DNA of 64,000 bases from Saprolegnia diclina VS20 (GCF_000281045.1 NW_008246115.1:209506-273505); one strand, 5' to 3'; shown: positions 46,747 through 57,641, counted from the first letter of the stretch. Notes: a model not told the origin generated them from the sequence alone. Numbers and translations: made by a program.

Positions 46747-46995
46747 ATGACCCAGCCGCGCGTGCACCTCTTGTACTCGGACGACCGCGTCAAAGACCGC
46801 ACCGATAATGTCTTCAAGAGCATGATCCACCAGCTCGCGCAAGACGACGAGGACGACCACAATACCCAACTCCTCAAGCGCGCGCTCAAGTACCGCCAAA
46901 AGGAGATGCCGACAGGCGACGACACCAAGAAGGCCGAGGTCGCGGCTTGCTTTGGCGTCAAGTGGCACAAGGTGCCGAGCGACGACGACGAGTAG
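46747..46995 (+). CDS. Small conserved protein, tandem copy A
   Basis: A single exon of 82 residues. It shares with the gene at 47674 a core of about 40 residues: LLYSDDRVKDRTDNVFKSM, QLAQDDEDDHNTQLLKRAL and VAACFGVKWHKV. No signal peptide, membrane segment or known motif. The acidic centre followed by a basic helix and an aromatic tail suggests a small binding protein or a subunit of a complex. Conservation against its neighbour, with mostly similar replacements, shows it is a real coding gene. I do not recognise the family. Confidence 0.7.
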   Translation: MTQPRVHLLYSDDRVKDRTDNVFKSMIHQLAQDDEDDHNTQLLKRALKYRQKEMPTGDDTKKAEVAACFGVKWHKVPSDDDE

Positions 46996-47673
46996 CGCGC
47001 GCCGCCGTGTTAATTTAATGCATAACAATACAGGCTGATCTTCTCGGCTGAGATTGCTGTATCTGCACGAATCGCTTCGAGCTTCGAAGCGGGCACCGAA
47101 GCATGCTTTGTTCCAGCACTGATTCTTGCCGGTCCAAAAGCCTGCCATCATACTCGATCTCTCACTCGCCGTAAAAAGTTACGTACGGTTATGCGATGGT
47201 TTCAAGTTGAAGCAAGTCGGTTTCGCCGCCATGACGTGGCAGCGCCATGGCGCAATGCGACCAACGCTGATTCGTATCGGTGGCCATTCGCGTGCGACTA
47301 TGTGTATGCCAAGAGGTCTGTGCAAGTGCACGCCATGCGCCTGTTTTTCGCAGCGACGAACGTTCTTCTCGTCGTTGCAGCGCCCTCGTGCTGGCTCCAC
47401 CCTGCCCACCACCGTCACGCTGCATTGCAGTTCGCTCGAGTCCATTTTGCATGTCGTGCAAGATGGTGCATGTACGAGATGCTATTCAAGTAGCTTTCAC
47501 AGCAGTGCCCAGCGCGTATCCCACTGCTTGCAGTGGTCATCCTCCCACGACGGCGACAATGTATGGACTTGAAGCCGCGGCATTGTACCGGTAGTGCGCT
47601 TGATTACTGCCCACCGAATTTTACTCCCCGACACATTCACGAATCATTTTTGAATTTGCGCCACAAGAAGAGC
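46996..47673. other. Spacer between tandem small genes
   Basis: No supported gene. Frames here do not resemble either neighbour. Confidence 0.35.
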
Positions 47674-47928
47674 ATGTCGACTCAAGTCGCGTCGCCGCGG
47701 TGCATCAGCCTTGTCTACTCGGACGAACTCGTGAAAGCGCGCACGGACAGTGTGTTTCGAAGCATGCTCCAGCAGCTCTCGGAGAACGACGACGATGACC
47801 ACAACACGCGGCTCCTCAAGAAGGCACTGCAGTACAGGAGACGGCCGCCGCACGTCAACGTCACCGTCGCCGACGACACGGAGGTCGCCTCATGCTTTGG
47901 CGTTCGATGGCAAAAAATGTCGCCGTAA
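47674..47928 (+). CDS. Small conserved protein, tandem copy B
   Basis: A single exon of 84 residues from the ATG at 47674 (MSTQVASPRC). The core matches copy A: LVYSDELVKARTDSVFRSM, QLSENDDDDHNTRLLKKAL and VASCFGVRWQKM. The linker between the second and third blocks differs fully from copy A in sequence and slightly in length, which marks it as unconstrained. It lacks the acidic DDDE tail of copy A. Function unknown. Confidence 0.7.
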   Translation: MSTQVASPRCISLVYSDELVKARTDSVFRSMLQQLSENDDDDHNTRLLKKALQYRRRPPHVNVTVADDTEVASCFGVRWQKMSP

Positions 47929-48065
47929 AGTTCCGTATCGTATATTGTACAAATAGAAGATTCATTTTGATATGTTGATAAACAAAAGTTTAGCTTTTTA
48001 CATTGTCCTCAAACAGCTGTGCGTCGCTTTCAACGTTGCCACTATTAATGACGTCGACTTGACAA

Positions 48066-48678
48066 TTGAGCACAGGGCGTCGCTATGCCTCCTCAAGCTG
48101 CTTGGCGAACAAAAGTCAATCCTTCCGGCCACACGTCGCCACCAAGAGAGTACTCGAGACTCGGTTCTTGCCACGATCCACGGACAGGACCGACGCGTGG
48201 GGCAACTGGATGCGACGTTGTTATGGGTCACGCGTTCCTAACACTATTGCTGACGTTACGATGGAAGCCTAACAAATGATGTGTGGGTCGACTTGATTTC
48301 GCCTTGCAGTTGCTGTTGGTATTGCATTCGAAAATCGATGCATTTCTGGTCAGCAACGTCAACGCAAAATACCGTGTAGAGTTGCAGAACATCTCTATTT
48401 CTCCTGCTGCCCACGCACGGAAGCCTTGAGCGAGCCAATCGTAGGCGCTGAATTTAACCACACAGGCGTCCCAAGACTGGCGTCAAGCTACTCGGGAGGT
48501 ACACACGAATCTGCGGCTGGCCAAGGTGCGCTTGCGACTTGATCTGAAGCTTCAAGGGCAAGTCCAGTGCATGGGACCAGTCGCAGTGCGGTCGGACTTC
48601 GCCAACTATAAACTGTGGAGATTTGCATCTCTCCCGATCGACGAGGACGATTCTTCCACTTCAAGTGGCCGTCGATGA
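48066..48678 (+). CDS. Possible spliced gene, unidentified
   Basis: Joining a frame ending at 48254 to 48310-48375 and 48445-48678, across introns of 55 and 69 bp ending in CAG and TAG, gives a protein-like chain: KIDAFLVSNVNAKYR, then DWRQATREVHTNLRLAKVRL, QCMGPVAVRSDFANYKLW and a stop at 48676-48678. The start is not identified and I see no family. It could be a decayed gene or chance. Confidence 0.25.
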
Positions 48679-49943
48679 AACTGCGCATCCAACCGCCACC
48701 GGAGCGCTGATAAGATGGACCAATGAGTTGCATCCGACGAGATGCCCAACTGCACCAACCATGCAACCTTCCCTCCGGCGGATGTAAAAAAATCCTTCCG
48801 GCCCTTCCTCCCGTTGTCACCTTGCCGAGATACGAAGCAGCCGGGATCCAGGCGCGGATTGGCGTGTGACTTGGTCGTATCTACTCGACTATGGTCAGCG
48901 CACGTGGCGAATACTGAATGCATTTGGCAGTGTCGAACCTTGGAGCAATTTTGATGGATCTCATGTGATTGGTCAATAATGCTGGAATTTTGCCCCAAGA
49001 TACCAGGATCGGGTCGCTCATTGGCTACAGCTAAAGTTGAAGCTCCACGCCCCACGTGGCAAGCCCACAGTTGCGAGACCATCGGAGCTGTCGTGGTCAA
49101 GGTGGCGCGAACAATCTCTGTTCCATCGATAAGAGACGTGAAATATATTGATGTGATTATGTTTGCTAAGCCAGTATCGCGCGTTTCACCGTGTCGTTGT
49201 GGATGTTTCTACCACGTAAATGTGCGCTGCTCCATCAAACGCACGTCGGCTCGTAAGCTCGTGGGGCACGCAAGTTGCGAGCAATAGTACAATCGTAGTC
49301 TTTGCATCGAGAGAAGATGAGATATCGCACCATGGGCCCTGGTTGCAGTCGCCGATGGCGTCCAATTTCATTGGTGGATCAGCATTGACTCCCAAGTACA
49401 ATATTATGGGATTGCAGAGAAATAATGGCCTTGTGGCCCCGCAATCGAGGAGGACGTGGTTACGTGTGCTGTGCGTACTCGAAATGCCGCGCTCAAGTTC
49501 GTCAGCCGGTCCCGCAAACGATAATGCGGTTTTCATTTCCCATCCGTCGCTTCCGTCCACACGCTGCATTCAGATTTCGGAAGCTCGAAAGCCGCGCACG
49601 CGAACCGCATCAGCAACGAGACCAGGTCTCGCAAAAGAGAACGAAATGTCGTCGATATTCGATATATCATTTCCGGTCCGCACCAGTTGTTGCCGTCTGT
49701 ACATTCTGCATGACGTCATCATTCCAGACGGTGCTCCCGGGACAAACCCCAGTTTTGCCCACACCGCGTGCATCCAGCGTTTTCAAAACAGAGTTTGCAA
49801 CCGCAGGTGGCCCACACGTGCGAGGTATAGGCGGCCCAGCTGCTGCCCAGGCTGCCACGTGCGAGATTCGGCGCCCTTTGTCCCAAATGCACTTTCGCGC
49901 CACTCGATCGTCGAATGATCAATCGACAGCACTTTGCATTCTT
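48679..49943. other. Intergenic region
   Basis: Long frames occur on both strands between 49186 and 49918, but none is convincing. A minus-strand stretch near 49450 (HVLLDCGATRPLFL) faintly recalls retroelement protease and is too short to call. Confidence 0.3.
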
Positions 49944-50448
49944 ATGGAAGCCCACAGCGTACAAGTTCGAGAGGCGTGCGACCGGCGTGCATGGGTCCGC
50001 GACTCCGACCGCAGCTCGTGCAAGGAGTGCACCAAGGGCTTCTCGCTCACGCGCCGGCGTCACCACTGCCGCGTCTGCGGCGACATAGTGTGCCACAGCT
50101 GCAGCGCGACAGTCTACCTCCGCAACACAACGAGCAACGTCGGGCGCGCCTGCCAAAGCTGCGCGCGTCCGTCACCCGACCAGAGTACCCCCCCGCCGGC
50201 GGTTTGTGCATGCGCTGACGTCGGCGCCGTGGAGCGAGAGCAGCACCACGGCGTGGCACGCAGACTGCGTCATTTGCCTCGACCCGTTCGCGGCGCAAAG
50301 CGATGCGCTAGTTGTGACGCTGCCGTGTCAGCACGCGTTTCATCGCCATTGTGCCGACCCTTGGCTCGCAACGCACGACGAGTGCCCTCTGTGCCGCCAC
50401 CAGCTCTCGCAGGATCGCACTGCGTTTTTAGAGTTCATTTCCTTTTAA
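49944..50448 (+). CDS. Compact FYVE plus RING-H2 protein
   Basis: The first frame from the ATG at 49944 encodes a FYVE zinc finger: WVRDSD, CKECTKGFSLTRRRHHCRVC (the basic RRRHHCR phosphoinositide site), CHSCSATVYL and RACQSC. The second, in another frame, encodes a C3H2C3 RING: CVICLDPF, LPCQHAFHRHC and CPLC, ending FLEFISF. A 73-bp intron (50171-50243, ending in CAG) joins them into about 143 residues. A one-base error in the run of seven C at 50188-50194 would also join them, with a longer linker. FYVE binds PI3P on endosomes and RING-H2 recruits E2 enzymes, so an endosomal ubiquitin ligase is the natural inference. Confidence 0.72.
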
Positions 50449-51110
50449 TTTACATGTCTTTGATCACCAGGATGGATCTCTCCGTACGCAGCTCACTCCC
50501 AACGACGAAGTGCTGGAGCCAACTCCCACGCATTCAGGCGTAGCGCTACGTATGCGAAGTCTTTGTGTCATAATGAAGATAACGCATATATATGATCACC
50601 GAGGGCGTTTGCGTTGATCCTACTATTCTGGAAATTAGGTATTTTGCTCAAGTAATTTCATGCCCACGGTGGCGGCGCGTTCTGGTATCTCGTGTTGTGA
50701 TTCGAACACGGATGTTGTCCCGCGTCTGTGCTTTTCGTGCTAAGTGTGACGCCAAGGGCATCAACACTTCGTTTTTCTTTCCTAGCGCCACACCGTCGGC
50801 GAGCGATGCGCTCCAGACGCAAACTGTCTGCCTCGCTGCGCTCGAGGTTTTCGTGGCAATGAACGTCAGATGCCGGTTGCGCTTGACGACAAACTTGTCG
50901 GGTACCAAGTCTTTTTCTATCAACGTATCAAGGACGGGTGTGACACCACGGTGCCGAGGCCAACTCGAATGCCCGTCTCAAATGGCGTCGATCGTCAGCA
51001 TCCCGGTCACCACCTCGCTCGCCATGGAGGTCTTTGTACGCGCAGAGCCATTTCGTCCGATGCCGGCACCCCTGGCATGGTCGGCGACGTGGGCTGCGTC
51101 ATTCTCTCGC
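50449..51110. other. Unassigned sequence before the assembly gap
   Basis: Frames on both strands run into the gap. A minus-strand one contains EKDLVPDKFVVKRNRHLTFI, which is protein-like but unrecognised. No gene called. Confidence 0.3.
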
Positions 51111-51400
51111 NNNNNNNNNNNNNNNNNNNNNNNNNNNNNNNNNNNNNNNNNNNNNNNNNNNNNNNNNNNNNNNNNNNNNNNNNNNNNNNNNNNNNNNNNN
51201 NNNNNNNNNNNNNNNNNNNNNNNNNNNNNNNNNNNNNNNNNNNNNNNNNNNNNNNNNNNNNNNNNNNNNNNNNNNNNNNNNNNNNNNNNNNNNNNNNNNN
51301 NNNNNNNNNNNNNNNNNNNNNNNNNNNNNNNNNNNNNNNNNNNNNNNNNNNNNNNNNNNNNNNNNNNNNNNNNNNNNNNNNNNNNNNNNNNNNNNNNNNN
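51111..51400. other. Assembly gap (290 N)
   Basis: A run of unknown bases. Frames crossing it are meaningless. Confidence 1.
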
Positions 51401-51521
51401 GCAGATTGGCGAGTGCAGTCTATCTTCATATATGAGTGTGGTTTGAGTTCTTTTTTGTGACGTCGCATTCGTCCTAGAGACTAGCAATCTTCTCCAACTT
51501 GTAGTCTGTCGAGATACCAAA

Positions 51522-51587
51522 GGCCGCCCGCGCTTCCTTGAGGACGCGAACGCCGATCATTCGGAGCTCTTAGCCACACCCGGCTGC
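51522..51587 (+). pseudogene. Inverted duplicate of the PDI gene's 3' end
   Basis: These 66 bp match the reverse complement of 51678-51743 at 55 of 66 positions without indels. On the plus strand they read GRPRFLEDANADHSEL, against GRPRFIEDAGYDHSEL with a stop in the intact minus-strand PDI gene; here the stop is replaced by a Leu codon. The rest of this copy would lie towards or inside the gap. Confidence 0.6.
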
Positions 51588-51638
51588 ATATATGACGCTG
51601 CGACATCCCATATAAACAAGAAAGAGTGTCCAAGTACT

Positions 51639-51670
51639 CGAAATCTTAGTCAGATCCAACTAAGATTTCG
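51639..51670. repeat. Perfect 12-bp hairpin between the PDI tail copies
   Basis: Arms 51639-51650 and 51659-51670 are exact reverse complements around an 8-nt loop. It sits near the centre of the larger inverted duplication and could act as a shared 3'-end structure. Confidence 0.75.
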
Positions 51671-51692
51671 TCGCGTTGCAGCCGAGTGTGGC

Positions 51693-53329
51693 CTAAAGCT
51701 CCGAGTGATCGTAGCCTGCGTCCTCAATGAAGCGCGGGCGGCCGTTTAGCGGGCGGAAGCTCTCGAGGCCTTCGACGATGTGGGACAAGAACATCTCGAG
51801 GATACCATTGTCCATGATGTTGGTCATCTCTACACACGGAGATGACGTCATACGAAACTCGTGGTGTGACGCGCACCCGTGACGCGGAGGCGGCCGCGCG
51901 ACGACAGCTTAAAGACGATGCAGTGGCCGTCACGCTCGGGGCGATCCAAGGTAGCACCGACCCAGTCGGCGAGCACAACCACGAGGGGCGACGTCGGCGC
52001 CAGCCAAAAAAAGGCGAGTTTGTCGCGGCGAAAATGCTTGGCGACGGGCTTCAGGTCGAACGTACTTGGGTCGCGAGGGATGTAGAGCACGCAGAGCTTT
52101 CCGTCGCCAGCGTCGAGGCAGTCGGTCTCGAACGTCGCCGCCGTCGTCTCGGTGATGACAACGGGCGGCTTCCTTCTCGGTGCGTTCTCCTCGGGCGGCG
52201 GGAACGACGGAAGCGGCGACCAATCGCCCAGGTCCGACGTCAGCGCCTACCCAGTTACGAGCAACTAGGTATACATATTTATATGCTTGCGACCCGACCT
52301 TGTTGATAAATGAGGTCACTTGACGCGCCGGCTTGGCGTCCGTGAGGGCTACATGCGTGTACCCATGGTCGGGATGAACATACACGAGGGCGGGCAAGTC
52401 GGCGTCTACGCAGCCGGTTGCATGAGCAAGCGAACGAACGCAGGCAGAGGCACCGTGCAGGCCGAGGTGCTCGGCGATCTTGGCGTCGCTACCCGCGACA
52501 AACCCGAATTGCACCTACAATGCGACGGTTGGGATCGTGTTGGGCATGCGAATGACGTACCAGAATCGACTTTTTGTCGGGCGCAATGAACGACTGCGCG
52601 ACGTCGCTGAGCCAGCGCGGCTAGGCGGCGTGAGGCCAAGCACTTCCGCCAGAATATGGGACGACTACCTTGGCCTTCGCGCCCTTCTTGTGCTTGTTGC
52701 GGCCAAAGAGGATCGCACTGGGTGTCTTGGGCGGTGCGGTCGCAAAGAACGTATAGACGTCTTTGTATTGCAGGATCTGGACCGCCGCGTCGCTGGACGA
52801 GACGCCCAATGCCGCGAGCGGCGACGCCTTGACGTGCTGCACGATCTCACGCGCGCTGCGCCCGCCACGGTAGTCCGTCGGCTTGTTCTTGTTCTTGCCA
52901 AACTCTACAAATTACGAGTCCTTATATTGCGCGAGGCAGCGATGCAAAGGACCTTTGATGGTCGGGTAGCCTTGGATGCCAAACTGCTGCGCGAGCTGCT
53001 CGTTCGACGTGCAGTCGACAGCGCCGAGCTTGGCCTACAGGGCGTGCATTCCATTAGCCGCCGGCGCATCACGCCGCGTCGCCACCGTTGTCTTGAGAGC
53101 CTTGGCCGCCTTCTTCCACTCTGGCTCGAGCTGCTTGCAGTGGCCACACCTGCATGTCCGTCATTCATCGTGCACATGATGCTGTAGCATACCATGGCGC
53201 GTAAAACTCGACGAGCCAATAGTCCGGGCTGTCGAGAACCTCCTTCTTGAAGGTCTTCTCCGTGAGCACGTGGACATGGGCGATGGCCATCGCATGCAGC
53301 GCGACCAAGATCGCGGCCACGAAGCGCAT
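51693..53329 (-). CDS. Protein disulfide isomerase family protein, ER-resident
   Basis: Eight exons (53193-53329, 53086-53149, 52953-53034, 52669-52904, 52561-52620, 52299-52514, 51877-52246, 51693-51829) give 433 residues. A signal peptide (MRFVAAILVALHAMAIA) leads to one thioredoxin domain: YWLVEFYAPW joined by splicing to CGHCKQLEPEWKKAAK, so an intron sits one residue before the active-site CGHC; then GAVDCTSNEQLAQQFGIQGY. The remaining two thirds look like inactive thioredoxin folds (VYTFFATAPPKTPSAILFG, CVLYIPRDPSTFDL) with no CXXC. The C-terminus is HSEL, a KDEL-type retention signal. The overall plan resembles P5/PDIA6. It forms and reshuffles disulfides in the ER lumen. Confidence 0.85.
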
Positions 53330-53588
53330 GCTGTGCATTCGACCGCAAATCTTTGGTTGCCTCTTGAATTGGATATCTGCTGCAAGAACCTCTAGACTTG
53401 ATATTCCCTGTCATACTAAATACGAGGCTGAAATGCATACCATGATCTTGTGTTATATCTGAAGTTAGATGTCCTTAAACCTCTCAGAATACATACCTGT
53501 CGCGTGTTGATAGACGTACACCATGGAGCGATCTGAGGCCGCCGAGATCCGGGCTTGGCATATTCGCTTTCTTTGTGGTCGCAGGCTC
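53330..53588. promoter_or_regulatory. Divergent promoter, PDI / proteasome beta-2
   Basis: The 259-bp spacer between two start codons has no supported reading frame. Confidence 0.5.
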
Positions 53589-54242
53589 ATGGAATCGCTC
53601 TTCGGCATCGTTGGCAAGGACTTCGTCATCCTCGCGGCTGACTGCAAGGTCGCCCGCTCGATCCTCGTGTACAAGGACGACGAGGACAAGGTGCGTGCGC
53701 ATGGAGCTACAGGCGAAGAGGGCTCATGATGATGATGGGCGTAGATGCAAACGCTCGATGCACACAAGATCATTGCGGGCGCCGGCCCCCAAGCCGACCG
53801 CGTCGAGTTCTGCGAGTATGTGCAGAAGAACATGAAGTTATACCAGCTCACACACGGCGTGACGCTGAACGGCCATGCGACGGCCAACTATGTGCGCGGC
53901 GAGCTCGCACGCCGCCTCCGCAAGGCGCCGTGCCAGTTGAACGCGCTCCTTGGCGCTTGCGATGTCGAGACGCTCGACGGCGAGAAGAAGATCCTCCCGA
54001 GCCTCTACTGGCTCGACTACCTCGGCACGCTCGCCAAGGTCAACTATGGCGCGCAGGGCTACGGCGCGCACTTTTGCCTCTCCATCATGGACCGCGAATG
54101 GCACGAGAACCTGACGCTGCCCGAAGCGCTCACGATCTTGCAGCACTGCGATAACGAACTCAACGAGCGCTTCTTGGTGCGCTCGGGTGAGTGGCTCTAC
54201 AAGGTCATCGACGCGAACGGGATCCGCGACGTGACCTTGTAA
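53589..54242 (+). CDS. PSMB2: 20S proteasome subunit beta type-2
   Basis: Exons 53589-53690 and 53745-54242 (54-bp intron ending in TAG) give 199 residues. MESLFGIVGKDFVILAADCK, ARSILVYKDDEDK joined to MQTLDAHKIIAGAGPQADRV, then NGHATANYVRGELARRL, LLGACDVETLDGEKK, LYWLDYLGTLAKVNYGAQGY and ERFLVRSGEWLYKVID follow the beta-4/type-2 family throughout. This subunit lacks the N-terminal catalytic Thr, as expected for an inactive beta subunit in the core particle. Length matches the family. Confidence 0.95.
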
Positions 54243-54325
54243 GTCATGGCTCCTACTTTGCTCCATGCTGCTTCGTCCACACCCAAGACGACGTGGTAAG
54301 CAAAATTAAACATTGGATATGGCTT

Positions 54326-57245
54326 CTACTTGCGGCGGTTGTACCGCGTCTTGGACTTGAACGAATTGACGCTCTTCTTGCCCTGCTTGCGCAGGTTCGT
54401 AATCTTCTCCTTGAAGACAAACTCGTCTTTCTTGCCGCCGCGCGCCGCGCTCTCGGGACGGGCCTTGGGCGCCGCCGGCTTCTTGGCACGCGACATGTCT
54501 TCGTCAAAGCCGCCACGGGCCGCGCGCTGCTGCTGCATCTTCTCGCGCTTCTGGCGCTTGAGCTCGTGGATCTCCGAGATCGAGCGGTTGGCTACAGATT
54601 CGCATCATCGCATGAGCCATCCTGCAAGCGTCCTGGAGCGACATACCAATCTCGCGCTTCTCTTCAATGGCCTTGCGCTTCGCGCTCTTGGCGGCGCCAG
54701 CCACGTGCTGCGACGTAAACACCTTCTTGTCTACCGTGGTCATAATAGCATCATGAGAGGTTCGGGACGTCGAGGGCGACGACGTACTCTGCTCGGCGGC
54801 ATCGTCGAGCAAGGCCTGTTCACGCTCGCGGATCTCGGTCATGCGGCGCTTCTTGTGGTTGAGCGGGTGCTTCTTCTTGTCTTCGGCAGCTTCCATCTCG
54901 GCGAGCTTGGCCTGGCGCGCCTCTTCCGCGCGGTCCGAGACGACCTTCTTTTCCTTTTCATTTTGAAACCACGTGCGGGCGGGGCGGCCGTGGATCTCGC
55001 TCTGGTGGCGAATGAGGTTGGTCGTGCGCGACGCTTCGCGCTCCGCCTCGCGCATGCGCTTCTCGAGCGTCTCTTCCTTCATGACCGACGAGACGTCCTC
55101 TTCCATCGCCTGGACGCGCGCGCGCCACTGGTTGATGACCGGGTCCGGCACGCTACGGCTCTTGACAAAGCCGTGGCAATGACGTGCGACCTCCTTCATG
55201 ATGAGACGGCGCGACTCGGACGTGAGCGTGACCGCGCGGCCCTTGCGACCAGCACGGGCCGTACGACCGACGCGGTGCACGTACGTCGTGACGTCCTTGG
55301 GCATCTGGTAGTTGATGACGGCGTGGACGCCCTCGACATCGATACCACGCGCGGCAATGTCGGTACAGAGGAGGATGTCGGCGCTGCCGTCGCGGAAGTT
55401 CTGCAGCGCTTGGAGACGCTCGCGCTGGTCGAGGTCGCCGTGGAGCTCGGCGGCCTTGATGCCCGCGAGGCCAAAGAGGATCATCATGCGGTGGGCGTGC
55501 TTCTTCGTTTCCATAAAGACAATCGTCTACACCATGCGACGAGATGAGATGCTGATTGGGCGAGCGCAAATTTCGAAGCGTTCGAAAAAAAAATCGAACG
55601 GCTTCGAAATTTTCAAAGCAGTGACATATAGACGTACGTTGGTCTTGAAGGTACGCGTGCAGAGCGCGAGCAAGATGGCTTCGCGGTCCTCCTCGCGCGT
55701 CGGGCGGATACGGACAAACTCTTGGACGAGGTTCTGCGCCATGTCGTAGAGCGGGTCCGTGCTGATGCGCACCGGCCGCTTCATCGAGAGCTTGATGAGC
55801 TCGTCGACCTTGGACGTGAGCGTCGCCGAGAAGAGCATTGTCTGGCGCGCAATCGGGCACATACCGACGAGCTCTTGAACTTCTTCCGTGAACCCGAGCT
55901 CGAGAAGACGATCGGCTTCGTCGAGCACGAGGATCTCGAGGTCGTCCATGTGTACACAGCGCGAGTTGCGCAAATGATCAATCATACGACCCGGCGTACA
56001 AATGACAACGTCCGGGAGCTTGCGGAGCTCGGCTTCCTGCTCGCGGAGCGGGAGACCACCGACAGCGAGTGCCGACGTCACGTCCGTAAACTTGCCGAGC
56101 TGCTCGAGCACCGACTGACACTGCGTCGCAAGCTCACGCACGGGACAAATGATGAGGACGCGCGTGGCCGCGGCTTTCCGCGACCGGAACTGGAGGCGCT
56201 CGAGGATCGGGAGCAGGAACGCGGCCGTCTTACCGGACCCCGTCTGCGCACTGGCGCAAATGTCCTTGCCGGAGAGCGCCACCGGAATCGCGCGCTGCTG
56301 GATCGGGGTCGGCTTTTCGAAACCAAGCGACGTCACGGCGCGGACCAGCGCGCGGCTGAGCTTGAGGTCGCTGAACGTCTTGAGGTCGTCCGGCGATGCC
56401 TTCTTGAAGACGTCGTTGTTGTCATCGAAGAACGCCGCCGCCTTCTTCTTTTCGATCTCGTCGACATGGTCCGACGAGCCTTGGTTCGCCTTGCGCTCGG
56501 CGAGCGCTTCCTGGAGCCGGGCTTCTTCGACGACGTCATCGTTCTCCGAGTCATCGTCATCGTCCTCTTCCGAGTCGTTGGCGTCCTTTTCCAGCACCTC
56601 CTTGGGCGCCTTCTTCGCCGGCTCGTCGTTCTCCGAGTCGTCGTCGTCGGCGTCTTCGCCCGCGGCCGTCGCCGCCTTGCGCTTCTCGCGGCGCTCGGCC
56701 TGGCGTTCCTTGCGGCGCGCCTCAATCTTCTTTTGGATCGTCGACCGGACGCTCTCGCCATAGACACGGCGCTCCATGTCATCGATCTGCGCAATGGCCT
56801 CTGCAAGACACCATCAGTTGTCACGTCATGACATGGGATTACGTACTCGTAAAGTCCCACGAGCAGCCGGCGGGGCCCTAATGCAGCGTCGCATGTGAGA
56901 TGGCGAAGGGACGATCGACGAGTACCTTAAAGCTCGACTCGTCGTCAAACTGGAAGCTCTCGCTAATCTCGCTCACAGCCGCCTTCTTCTTTTGCTGCGC
57001 CTGCTTGGACTGGAGCTTCTTCTTCTTACTCTAATGCATCGTGTGATGCCATTGCATATGATGGCGGGTTGTACCTTGGAGATGACGGCCAGCTCTTGCT
57101 CCTTGGCTTCTTCTTCGTCGCTGCTCGAATCGAGCACTTCAATCTAACGGCAAGGTTGAGCATGCGACCATGGGACGGATCATGCATCTACCTCGTCGTC
57201 CGACATGATGGTCATCATCAAGGCGTCATCTTGAGGGGCGGCCAT
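54326..57245 (-). CDS. DDX27: DEAD-box RNA helicase DDX27/Drs1
   Basis: Seven exons (57192-57245, 57075-57143, 56926-57030, 56847-56877, 55638-56800, 54647-55526, 54326-54591) give about 855 residues. The head is acidic, with DDDDSENDEPAKK-type runs. The helicase core shows GFEKPTPIQQRAIP (Q motif), AQTGSGKT, CPVRELATQ, TPGRMIDHL, VLDEADRLLELGF, SATLTSKV, then IVFMETKKHAHR, TDIAARGIDVEGV and HRVGRTARAG. The lysine-rich tail ends KSKTRYNRRK. Drs1/DDX27 works in the nucleolus on large-subunit rRNA maturation. One intron (55527-55637, 111 bp) is twice the usual length and holds a hairpin. The start faces BUD23, another ribosome-biogenesis gene, 396 bp away. Confidence 0.94.
55568..55612. repeat. 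Intronic hairpin in DDX27
   Basis: Arms at about 55568-55585 and 55594-55612 pair with one unmatched base around an A-rich loop. The structure fills the centre of the unusually long intron. Confidence 0.6.
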
Positions 57246-57359
57246 GGGTACAAAGAGAACGCTTGGGCGGATGCTGCAAGGGTTTCTTAGTGTGGTCGCG
57301 TTTTCACGAAAATGATTGGATTGGACTGCGCCCCCTGTGATTGGTCGTTTGCGTCAAGG

Positions 57360-57461
57360 GTACATTCCAATGTACGTACGTGCCGTACACACTAATACTC
57401 AAGACGCTTTCCACTGTACGGTACCACGTACAATATCGTACATCGTACAGGAAATCCGTAC
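57360..57461. promoter_or_regulatory. GTAC cluster in the DDX27/BUD23 promoter
   Basis: Ten GTAC tetramers start at 57360, 57372, 57376, 57385, 57416, 57421, 57428, 57438, 57445 and 57458, where fewer than one is expected in about 100 bp. CCAAT/ATTGG boxes lie next to it near 57313-57342. Confidence 0.5.
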
Positions 57462-57641
57462 AAGTTGATTGGGTGTTGGCCAGCAATTCTATAAACAGGT
57501 TTGTCGTGCCAATGTATTTTAATAGCTTGTTATTTGTATGCAAGATGGGCATGTTTCAACGCTTTGGATATTAATATACGACTTTGCACGGTTTAAAAAT
57601 TGGCTCGGAGCGATCCATTGTTGCCATCCCCGCCAAGCAAG

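Noticed and set aside
49186-49569. Retroelement-like fragment on the minus strand (LLDCGATR)
   Set aside because: A single short resemblance to an aspartic-protease motif with no adjoining gag, integrase or reverse transcriptase sequence; chance is likely.
50592-51520. Several frames running across the N block
   Set aside because: They exist only because N was translated through; no evidence supports continuity.
55722-56831. 369-codon plus-strand frame opposite DDX27
   Set aside because: The helicase motifs are on the minus strand; no motif is present on the plus strand.
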